The position numbers and the translations under genes are program-made. From contig JAITDY010000053.1 of NCBI GenBank assembly GCA_031282325.1, positions 1-6,207 on the forward strand: a DNA stretch of 6,207 nt. The letters are read 5' to 3'. The DNA comes from Lactobacillaceae bacterium. GTDB lineage: Bacteria; Bacillota; Bacilli; Lactobacillales; Lactobacillaceae. Shown here piece after piece: positions 1 to 5,058 of this stretch (positions are counted from its first letter, which is position 1; every line of letters starts with the position of its first letter). A model generated the notes under the pieces. It searched no databases. It was not told the origin of the DNA and saw only the letters and a program-made list of their open reading frames with translations.

Positions 1-986
1 TTGATATATCAGATGAAGTAATTGCTGAAATTAAATTGTCTAGTGGAAAAGAAGATTCGGCAAAAAGAATTGCCAATAAATTTCATTTTTCAGACGAACA
101 AGCAATGGCAATCGTAACCATGCAACTTTATCGTCTAAGTAACCAAGATGCAATTACTTTAAAAGAGGAACAAAATCAGCTTCAAGATAAAATAAATCAG
201 TTAAACTTGTGGCTAACTGATGAAGCTGCTTTTAAAACAGAAATCACGCGTCAATTAGATGAAACACAGGAATTGTTTAATACTTATAAACGTTTAACAA
301 AAATTGAAAAAGATGTAGAAGAAATAGAAATTGATACATCGGCACTAATTAAGGCAGAGGATACGGTTGTTGTCGTTAAAAAAGATGGCGTTATTCAAAG
401 AATGAGTCAACGTGTTTTTGATAATAATTTCGATTCATACGAAGACAAAAACAGAGTGGTGATGTCACAAAAAGCTACTACCACTGATGGTTCACTTTTT
501 TTCACTAAACAAGGGCTTTCATTTTACCGTTCAGTAGACGAAATTGAAAATCAAACCATTAAAATTGATACTACAAACGTCCATAAAGACATTCCAAGTT
601 TTAAATCCGATGATGAAATAATTGGTGGTTTTGCTTTTAATCTGAATGATATTGAAAAATATTTTATTATTTCCATTACGCAAAAGGGGATGGCTAAGAT
701 TTCAAGATTAACAGATACTATGCCAAATATCTCAAATCATGGCTATTTTAAAAGAACTAAAGTTTATAATGGCTTAAAAAATAAAAATGATTTAGTTATT
801 TCAGTCTTTTTTGTTAAGGAAAAGGAACTAAAAAATAAAAATAAAGGAATTTCAATTCAACGCAATAGTGGCAAAACGTCCACTATTAAGCTTGAAGATA
901 TTTCCTTGCAGGGAGCCAGTGGGTCTGGTTCAAATAAAATAAAAGTTAATGAAAATGATGCAATAAATAGTGTTATTCTTAATTAA
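1..986 (+). CDS. parC: DNA topoisomerase IV subunit A, C-terminal part (5' end outside window)
   Basis: ParC is the DNA-cleaving and strand-passing subunit of topoisomerase IV, which with ParE unlinks daughter chromosomes. The frame is open from base 3 to a TAA at 984-986, giving 327 visible codons, so the gene begins left of the window; the TTG at 36 is an internal leucine codon, not a start. The first ~45 residues (DISDEVIAEIK, then KFHFSDEQAMAIV and QLYRLSNQD at 41-49) match the end of the ParC/GyrA breakage-reunion domain. A charged, probably coiled-coil stretch follows (about 52-105). The C-terminal DNA-wrapping domain starts at VVVVKKDGVIQRMS (122-135). This domain looks shorter and more diverged than usual, ending soon after a SGSGSNKIKV stretch. 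Choice of ParC over GyrA rests on the QLYRL(T/S)N motif and the weak first blade. The gene is separated from ppaC by 19 bases without a terminator. Confidence 0.9.
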   Translation, partial: DISDEVIAEIKLSSGKEDSAKRIANKFHFSDEQAMAIVTMQLYRLSNQDAITLKEEQNQLQDKINQLNLWLTDEAAFKTEITRQLDETQELFNTYKRLTKIEKDVEEIEIDTSALIKAEDTVVVVKKDGVIQRMSQRVFDNNFDSYEDKNRVVMSQKATTTDGSLFFTKQGLSFYRSVDEIENQTIKIDTTNVHKDIPSFKSDDEIIGGFAFNLNDIEKYFIISITQKGMAKISRLTDTMPNISNHGYFKRTKVYNGLKNKNDLVISVFFVKEKELKNKNKGISIQRNSGKTSTIKLEDISLQGASGSGSNKIKVNENDAINSVILN

Positions 987-1005
987 GAAAAGGAAGTAGG
1001 TAAAA

Positions 1006-1929
1006 ATGTCAGAATATCAAGTTTTTGGTCACACTAATCCAGATACAGATACAATTGCTTCAGCAATTGCAACTTCATATTTATTAAATAATTTATATAA
1101 ATGGGATACACAGGCAGTTGCCTTAGGTACTCCCAATGAAGAAACTACTTTTGCTTTAAATTATTTTAAGGTTCAAGCTCCTAATGTGATTAAAGAAGCA
1201 GAAACTGAAAAAGTTGTTTTAGTCGACCATAATGAGGCTGCACAATCAGTAACTAATCTAAGTGATGTTACCGTTGCTTCTATCTATGATCATCATAAAT
1301 TTAATTTTTCCAATAGCGATCCGCTTTATATCGTTGCAAAGCCATGGGGTTCTGTTGCAACTATCTTATATTTTGAATTTAAAAATAATAATGTTGAAAT
1401 CCCATCAGAAATTGCTGGATTAATGGCTTCTGCTATTATTTCAGACACATTATTGCTAAAGAGCCCAACTACTACAGATGTTGATAAAATCGCTCTTGAA
1501 GAATTAGCTAAAGTTGCTGGTTTAGAAAATTATAAAGAATATGGTTTGGAGTTATTAAAAGCCGGTACTAATTTAGAAAACAAAACAGAAGAAGAATTAT
1601 TAAATGGTGATGCTAAAACATTTACAATGTCTGGTAGAACAATTCGCATTGGTCAAGTAAATACTGTTGATATTGATTCAGTATTGTCTAGAAAAGATAA
1701 GTTACTTGCCGCCATGGACAAACAAATGCAAAAAAATGGTTTTGATGATTTTCTATTTGTAATAACAGATATTCTAAATAGTAATTCAAAAGCTATTTTC
1801 CAAGGAGAAGATCTTGCTTTTGTTGAAGAAGCTTTTTCAATTAAAGCCGATAATCACATTATTGATTTGCCAGGAGTGGTTTCACGTAAAAAACAAGTTG
1901 TCCCTCCCTTGGAAGAATCATTTAAATAA
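1006..1929 (+). CDS. ppaC: Manganese-dependent inorganic pyrophosphatase (family II, DHH)
   Basis: Cytoplasmic enzyme that hydrolyses pyrophosphate to two phosphates, pulling forward DNA, RNA and aminoacyl-tRNA synthesis. At 307 residues it has normal family length. All expected metal-site motifs are visible: GHTNPDTD at 8-15 (H9, D13, D15), VDHNE at 73-77 (D74), the signature DHH at 95-97, and ISDT at 145-148 (D147). The substrate-binding SRKKQ lies at 293-297 in the second domain, close to the C-terminus, followed by VVPPLEESF. The ATG is preceded by AGGAAGTAGG (991-1000) at suitable distance. It probably shares a transcript with parC, 19 bases upstream. No convincing hairpin terminator follows; the next promoter starts 15 bases after the stop codon. 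Confidence 0.97.
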   Translation: MSEYQVFGHTNPDTDTIASAIATSYLLNNLYKWDTQAVALGTPNEETTFALNYFKVQAPNVIKEAETEKVVLVDHNEAAQSVTNLSDVTVASIYDHHKFNFSNSDPLYIVAKPWGSVATILYFEFKNNNVEIPSEIAGLMASAIISDTLLLKSPTTTDVDKIALEELAKVAGLENYKEYGLELLKAGTNLENKTEEELLNGDAKTFTMSGRTIRIGQVNTVDIDSVLSRKDKLLAAMDKQMQKNGFDDFLFVITDILNSNSKAIFQGEDLAFVEEAFSIKADNHIIDLPGVVSRKKQVVPPLEESFK

Positions 1930-1943
1930 TTTAATAAAAATAC

Positions 1944-1972
1944 TTGTAAAATATTCAGTTTTTATATATACT
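1944..1972 (+). promoter_or_regulatory. Sigma-A-type promoter for rpmG-rpsN
   Basis: A -35 box TTGTAA (1944-1949) and a -10 box TATACT (1967-1972) are separated by exactly 17 bases in AT-rich DNA. This is close to the housekeeping consensus (TTGACA-17-TATAAT). Transcription would start near 1979, giving a leader of about 60 bases before the rpmG start. I see no recognisable Zur or AdcR operator over it. Confidence 0.7.
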
Positions 1973-2040
1973 AATAAGGTATTGGTTACACACCTATTAT
2001 TTTATTTTTAATATCAAATTATTTTAAGGAGCATCGTATA

Positions 2041-2205
2041 ATGGCAAGTAAAGGTCAAAGAGATCACATTATTCTTGGAAACGATGAAACTGGCGAAAGA
2101 ATTTATCTAACCAGTAAAAATCGTCGTAATACACCAGATCGTCTGGAATTAAAAAAATATTCACCAAAATTGCGTAAGCATATTACTTTTAAAGAGGTTA
2201 AATAA
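2041..2205 (+). CDS. rpmG: 50S ribosomal protein L33, cysteine-free form
   Basis: A small ORF of 54 residues starting MASKGQRDHIILG and ending RKHITFKEVK. It encodes L33, a small protein of the large ribosomal subunit near the tRNA exit site. The core YLTSKNRRNTPDRLELKKYSP is typical of L33, and the length is normal. There are no cysteines at all: the two CxxC zinc knuckles of the zinc-binding form are replaced (around residues 13-16 and 41-44). It is therefore a C-minus paralogue that needs no zinc. AAGGAG (2026-2031) lies 9 bases before the ATG. It is the first gene after the promoter at 1944-1972 and is followed after 3 bases by rpsN, whose ribosome binding site lies in its last codons. 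Confidence 0.95.
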   Translation: MASKGQRDHIILGNDETGERIYLTSKNRRNTPDRLELKKYSPKLRKHITFKEVK

Positions 2206-2208
2206 TTA

Positions 2209-2478
2209 ATGGCAAAAAAATCAAAAATTGCAAAAGCTAAAAGAATCCAAGCTACTGTTGATAAGTATGCAGAAAAAAGAGCTGCTCTTAAAGCAGCTGG
2301 GGATTATGCTGGATTAGCAAAACTTCCAAGAGATGCTTCGCCCGTTCGTGTTAATAACCGTGATATGGTCGATGGACGTCCACATGCATATATGCGTGCT
2401 TTTGGATTAAGCCGTTTGAATTTCCGTCAATTAGCACATAAAGGACAAATACCTGGGGTTAAAAAAGCTTCTTGGTAA
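2209..2478 (+). CDS. rpsN: 30S ribosomal protein S14, long cysteine-free form
   Basis: S14 is a small-subunit head protein needed for late 30S assembly. This copy has 89 residues, the length of the long zinc-independent type, whereas zinc-binding S14 is about 61 residues with two CxxC pairs; no cysteine is present here. Diagnostic segments are the basic N-terminus MAKKSKIAKAKR, PRDASPVRVNNRD (about 40-52), GRPHAYMRAFGLSRLNFR (about 56-73) and the invariant end GQIPGVKKASW. The GAGGTT ribosome binding site (2194-2199) is inside rpmG, and the 3-base gap shows tight coupling. Because S14 sits outside the S10/spc ribosomal cluster here, paired with C-minus L33, this resembles the low-zinc replacement set of Bacillus; it could equally be the only S14 copy, as in some lactic acid bacteria. 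Confidence 0.96.
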   Translation: MAKKSKIAKAKRIQATVDKYAEKRAALKAAGDYAGLAKLPRDASPVRVNNRDMVDGRPHAYMRAFGLSRLNFRQLAHKGQIPGVKKASW

Positions 2479-2481
2479 TTT

Positions 2482-2505
2482 AAACAGCTGAATAGCTGTT
2501 TTTTT
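2482..2505 (+). terminator. Rho-independent terminator of rpmG-rpsN
   Basis: An 8-bp perfect stem AAACAGCT (2482-2489) / AGCTGTTT (2494-2501) with a four-base GAAT loop runs into an uninterrupted T tract to 2505. It begins four bases after the rpsN stop codon and separates this ribosomal pair from udk. Confidence 0.9.
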
Positions 2506-2531
2506 ATACAAAATAAAAAGTGAGATAATTA

Positions 2532-3155
2532 ATGTCTAATCAAAGTTCAGTTATTATTGGTATTGCAGGTGGCTCGGGTAGCGGAAAAACTACAATTTCT
2601 AATCAATTATTTCAAGATTTAATTGGAGAATCCGTTACAATAATTCCTCAAGATGCTTATTATAAAGATCAATCGGATATGCCAATGGAAAAGAGAATAA
2701 AGGCTAATTATGATCATCCTGATTCCTTTGAAACAGATTTGCTTATCTCAGATTTACTAACATTAAAAAATGGTGGTAGTATTAATTTACCAGTCTATGA
2801 TTATAACCAACACACACGTTCAAAAGAAGTTATCCCTACCAAAAGTGCGCAAGTAATTATTGTTGAAGGTGTCTTACTTTTCGTTGATGAATCATTACGA
2901 AATATTTTAGATATAAAAGTTTATGTAGATACTGATGATGATATCCGTTTTATTCGAAGATTAAAAAGGGATGTTTCTCAACGTGGAAGGACAGTTGACG
3001 GGGTTATTTCTCAATATTTAGATACCGTAAAACCAATGTTTCATCAATTTGTTGAGCCAACGAAAAGATACGCCAATATTATTATCCCTGAAGGTATTAC
3101 TAATAAAGTTGGTGTCGAGATGCTAAAAACCAAAATTGAATCATTTTTAAAATAG
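2532..3155 (+). CDS. udk: Uridine kinase (uridine/cytidine kinase)
   Basis: Phosphorylates uridine and cytidine to UMP and CMP, the pyrimidine salvage step in the cytoplasm. It has 207 residues, the usual bacterial length. Visible motifs: Walker A GGSGSGKTT at 13-21; DAYYKD at 41-46; NYDHPDSFETDLL at 59-71 with the conserved acidic and substrate-side residues; PVYDYNQHTR at 87-96 (nucleoside site); the Walker B-like strand VIIVEGVLLF at 108-117; the arginine-rich lid RRLKRDVSQRGR at 142-153; and FVEPTKRYANIIIPEG at 173-188. The ATG is preceded only by a weak ribosome binding site (GTGAG, about 2520-2524). A -10-like TATACA sits at 2505-2510, but I see no matching -35 box, so udk may depend partly on readthrough of the upstream terminator. 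No PyrR-type attenuator leader is visible. Confidence 0.96.
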   Translation: MSNQSSVIIGIAGGSGSGKTTISNQLFQDLIGESVTIIPQDAYYKDQSDMPMEKRIKANYDHPDSFETDLLISDLLTLKNGGSINLPVYDYNQHTRSKEVIPTKSAQVIIVEGVLLFVDESLRNILDIKVYVDTDDDIRFIRRLKRDVSQRGRTVDGVISQYLDTVKPMFHQFVEPTKRYANIIIPEGITNKVGVEMLKTKIESFLK

Positions 3156-3179
3156 ACTGATAAATTGGTCTATTTTTTT
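3149..3179 (+). terminator. Rho-independent terminator of udk, overlapping its stop codon
   Basis: A 9-bp perfect stem AAAATAGAC (3149-3157) / GTCTATTTT (3168-3176) with a 10-base loop is followed by a T run to 3179. The 5' arm contains the last lysine codon and the TAG stop (3153-3155), so a ribosome terminating on udk would cover the stem. Confidence 0.85.
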
Positions 3180-3318
3180 AAATAGTTAATTATTATGAAA
3201 AAATCAGTTTTAAAGATTACAATTAATGAACTAAAAAATTAAAATGGGATCGATCAAAGAAGTATTGATAATAAATACCATAAAGTGGCATAAAAAATAG
3301 TTAAACAGATGATGTTTA

Positions 3319-3418
3319 AACCAAAAAACCAAAATTAATAGATAAAAATAACTTTATTTCTGTTTTATCTCTGAAAGCCAGAATTATTATTGCTAGTAAT
3401 AAATTTTGGTCTAAGGTT
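3319..3418 (+). other. Possible folded RNA element (three-way junction)
   Basis: Several inverted repeats are nested. The outer stem is AACC (3319-3322) / GGTT (3415-3418) plus ACCAAAATT (3328-3336) / AATTTTGGT (3402-3410). Inside it lie a hairpin AGATAAAA (3340-3347) / TTTTATCT (3363-3370) and a hairpin TTATTA (3384-3389) / TAATAA (3397-3402), the last base being shared with the outer stem. The nesting would give a three-way junction in RNA from either strand. The pairs are mostly A-T in AT-rich DNA, so chance is a real alternative. I match it to no known RNA family. Confidence 0.2.
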
Positions 3419-3512
3419 CAATTCAATATACATTTAACTTTTTTGCACTATAACTTTTATTGTTTTTAACAACAATCTTACTAATAATTTTAGCTTTAAA
3501 ATGAAATATAAA

Positions 3513-3528
3513 ATGTTAACGGTAACTA
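3513..3528. promoter_or_regulatory. Cre-like operator overlapping the -35 region of uhpT
   Basis: ATGTTAACGGTAACTA fits the catabolite-response consensus WTGNNARCGNWWWCAW at all but one position (T in place of A at 3527). It has its own dyad, GTTA(3515-3518)/TAAC(3523-3526). Its centre lies 60 bp upstream of the centre of the large palindrome at 3561-3600. It would be bound by CcpA or by another LacI-family regulator; the single mismatch makes it weaker than the downstream site. Confidence 0.4.
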
Positions 3529-3550
3529 TATAAAAATACTTTAATATAAT
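3521..3550 (+). promoter_or_regulatory. Probable uhpT-fumC promoter with weak -35
   Basis: A perfect -10 hexamer TATAAT lies at 3545-3550. The matching -35 position holds only GGTAAC (18-base spacer) or GTAACT (17-base spacer), a poor match, so the promoter may need help or be weak. Transcription would start near 3557, just before the palindrome, leaving an 88-base leader. A rival, TTGAAA (3552-3557) with TGTAAA (3574-3579), would place the palindrome directly on its -10 box. Confidence 0.45.
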
Positions 3551-3560
3551 CTTGAAATCT

Positions 3561-3600
3561 TGTAATATTAAATTGTAAACGTTTACAATTTAATATTACA
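3561..3600. promoter_or_regulatory. Perfect 40-bp palindrome containing a consensus cre operator
   Basis: The two 20-base halves, 3561-3580 and 3581-3600, are exact reverse complements with no spacer. The core TTGTAAACGTTTACAA (3573-3588) fits the cre consensus WTGNNARCGNWWWCAW at every position, including the central CG typical of LacI/GalR-family operators. Each arm adds its own 8-bp palindrome TAATATTA (3563-3570 and 3591-3598), 14 bp to either side of the core centre. It starts about 10 bases after the TATAAT box, a position where a bound protein blocks transcription. CcpA is the obvious candidate; a dedicated LacI-type repressor encoded elsewhere is the alternative. In RNA it would fold into a long hairpin, but no T tract follows, so it is not a terminator. 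Confidence 0.8.
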
Positions 3601-3617
3601 GGTAAAGGTCTGTTCAA

Positions 3618-3637
3618 TCCCTTTAAAACGAGAGGGA
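3618..3637 (+). promoter_or_regulatory. Hairpin enclosing the uhpT Shine-Dalgarno sequence
   Basis: TCCCTTT (3618-3624) can pair with AGAGGGA (3631-3637) across a six-base loop, giving seven pairs including one G-U and three consecutive G-C. The 3' arm is the Shine-Dalgarno sequence of uhpT, which lies 8 bases before its ATG. Folding would hide it from the ribosome. Whether anything controls the fold is unknown. Confidence 0.45.
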
Positions 3638-3644
3638 CGTAAAC

Positions 3645-5033
3645 ATGTTAAAAGATTTTTTTGCACTACAACATCCAAAAAAAATAAATATTTCAATATC
3701 AGAAGAACGTAAGCAATGGTTTAAGCAATTCATAAAAGCTTTTGCTGTAGTTTTTTTTGTATATTTTGGTATGTATTTAATTAGAAATAATATTAAAGCT
3801 GCCACTCCACTACTCGTGGAAAAGGGTACTGTATCAACAACGCAAATTGGAATTATTGGATTAGCATTTTCAATTACTTATGGAATTGGAAAAACACTAA
3901 TGTCAACATTTGTTGATGGTCACAACGCAAAAAGAATGATCTCTTTTTTCTTGATAATTTCAGCATTTTTATCACTTATTTTTGGAATTGTTCTCTTAAC
4001 ACAGAATGCCACAACAGGTGTGTTGCTAGCAATTTGGGGATTAAATGGACTATTTCAGTCTCCGGGTGGACCAGCATCTTATTCAACGATTTCACGCTGG
4101 ACTCCAGAAACAAAGCGAGGCCGTTGGTTAGGTTTTTGGAACACATCACATAATATCGGTGGTGGGCTTGCCGGTTTATTGGCATTATGGGGCGCTAATC
4201 ATTTATTCAACGGTAACGTTGCAGGAATGTTTATTTTTCCAGCTTTTATAGTGATCATCATTGGCTTAATTGGTTTATTTTTGGGTAAAGATGAACCTGA
4301 AGAATTAGGTTGGGATTCTGCTCCAGTTATTTTTGACGAAACAGAATCAAAACAAAATAAACAAGCCGAATCAATGACTAAAATGGAAATTCTTAAACAG
4401 TTTGTAATTAAAAATCCATGGGTATGGGTGCTATCAATTGCCAATGTATTTGTTTATATTGTTCGTATTGGAATTGATAACTGGGCACCCTTATATTCAG
4501 TTCAAGCGCTTCACATGAACAACAGTGTTGCAGTATCAACAATTTTCTATTTTGAAATGGGCGCTTTGCTCGGTTCATTATCATGGGGTTGGATTTCGGA
4601 TTTATTAAAGGGTCGACGAATCGTTGTAGCATTAGTTTCTGTATTTTTACAATTTTTTGTTCTTCATTTATACTCAGTTGCTCATAGCAAAATTGCTTTA
4701 TTTGTAGCTTTATTTATAATGGGTTGGCTAGTTTTTGGACCCCAGTTACTAATTGGTGTTTCAGTAGTAGGTTTTGTTCCAAAACAAGCACTATCGGTTG
4801 CTAATGGATTAACTGGTACTTTTGCTTATCTTTTTGGTGATTCGTTGGCAAAGGTTGGACTAGGCTATATTGCTGATCCAAAATCAAGCGGATTAAAAAT
4901 ATTTGGAACCGTTTTACACGGTTGGCAATCAACATTTATCGTCATGTATATTGCTCTTGTTATTGCAGCTATTTTATTGATTTTCGTTGCCTTTGCTGAA
5001 GAACGAAAAATAAAACTTGCTAATAAAAATTAA
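3645..5033 (+). CDS. uhpT: Organophosphate:phosphate antiporter, UhpT-like (hexose-phosphate uptake)
   Basis: Major facilitator protein of the OPA family (UhpT, GlpT, PgtP), 462 residues, about 12 membrane helices with a charged cytoplasmic loop at about 214-256 between the halves. Such carriers swap internal phosphate for an external sugar phosphate. Resemblance is clearly to E. coli UhpT: GIIGLAFSITYGIGKTL (69-85), LFQSPGG..SYSTISRWTP (136-154), GFWNTSHNIGGG (163-174), GWLVFGPQLLIGV (360-372), GTFAYLFGDSLAKVGLG (391-407) and EERKIK near the end. The two essential arginines are kept: R47 (MYLIRNN) and R274 (YIVRIGIDNW), equivalent to R46 and R275. Oddly, the helix 11 pair D388/K391 of E. coli UhpT is N387/T390 here, so the substrate may differ from glucose-6-phosphate. 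AGAGGG precedes the ATG by 8 bases. fumC follows after 25 bases. Confidence 0.85.
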   Translation: MLKDFFALQHPKKINISISEERKQWFKQFIKAFAVVFFVYFGMYLIRNNIKAATPLLVEKGTVSTTQIGIIGLAFSITYGIGKTLMSTFVDGHNAKRMISFFLIISAFLSLIFGIVLLTQNATTGVLLAIWGLNGLFQSPGGPASYSTISRWTPETKRGRWLGFWNTSHNIGGGLAGLLALWGANHLFNGNVAGMFIFPAFIVIIIGLIGLFLGKDEPEELGWDSAPVIFDETESKQNKQAESMTKMEILKQFVIKNPWVWVLSIANVFVYIVRIGIDNWAPLYSVQALHMNNSVAVSTIFYFEMGALLGSLSWGWISDLLKGRRIVVALVSVFLQFFVLHLYSVAHSKIALFVALFIMGWLVFGPQLLIGVSVVGFVPKQALSVANGLTGTFAYLFGDSLAKVGLGYIADPKSSGLKIFGTVLHGWQSTFIVMYIALVIAAILLIFVAFAEERKIKLANKN

Positions 5034-5058
5034 TAAAAATAAAATTGGAGGAATTATT

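Larger units (their letters stand above)
3181..3644. other. Gene-free control region between udk and uhpT
   Basis: About 460 bases without an intact ORF, extremely AT-rich. The 3' half carries the control signals listed separately: a cre-like site (3513-3528), a -10 box (3545-3550), a perfect palindrome (3561-3600) and a hairpin over the ribosome binding site (3618-3637). The 5' half has possible RNA structure (3319-3418), an ATG frame at 3195 interrupted by two TAA codons, and short inverted repeats such as ATTGTT/AACAAT (3459-3476). I recognise no T-box, known riboswitch, tRNA or insertion-sequence end in it. A 49-codon open stretch at 3320-3469 has no start codon and no protein-like character. 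Confidence 0.75.

Noticed and set aside
36..38. TTG as the start of the first gene
   Set aside because: The frame stays open to the left edge and the residues before it (DISDEVIAEIK) continue the ParC match, so the gene starts outside the window.
1814..2011. 65-codon + strand ORF over the end of ppaC
   Set aside because: It overlaps the conserved C-terminus of ppaC in another frame, has no family resemblance, and its tail runs through the rpmG promoter.
3180..3304. Ten-base direct repeat AAATAGTTAA (3180-3189 and 3295-3304)
   Set aside because: It is too short and AT-rich to suggest a target-site duplication or attachment site, and no mobile element lies between the copies.
3249..3321. Short perfect palindromes GATCGATC and GTTTAAAC
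   Set aside because: Eight-base palindromes are expected by chance in a region this long, and neither is placed at a promoter or repeated.
3320..3469. 49-codon open stretch in the gene-free region
   Set aside because: It has no start codon or ribosome binding site, and its composition looks like translated AT-rich noncoding DNA.
3561..3600. Palindrome as a rho-independent terminator
   Set aside because: No T tract follows on either strand (GGTAAAGG to the right, AGATTTCAAG reading left), and the centre matches a protein operator.
3623..4632. Four minus-strand ORFs (60-81 codons) opposite uhpT
   Set aside because: They are antisense shadows of a well-supported transporter gene, with no ribosome binding sites or recognisable proteins.
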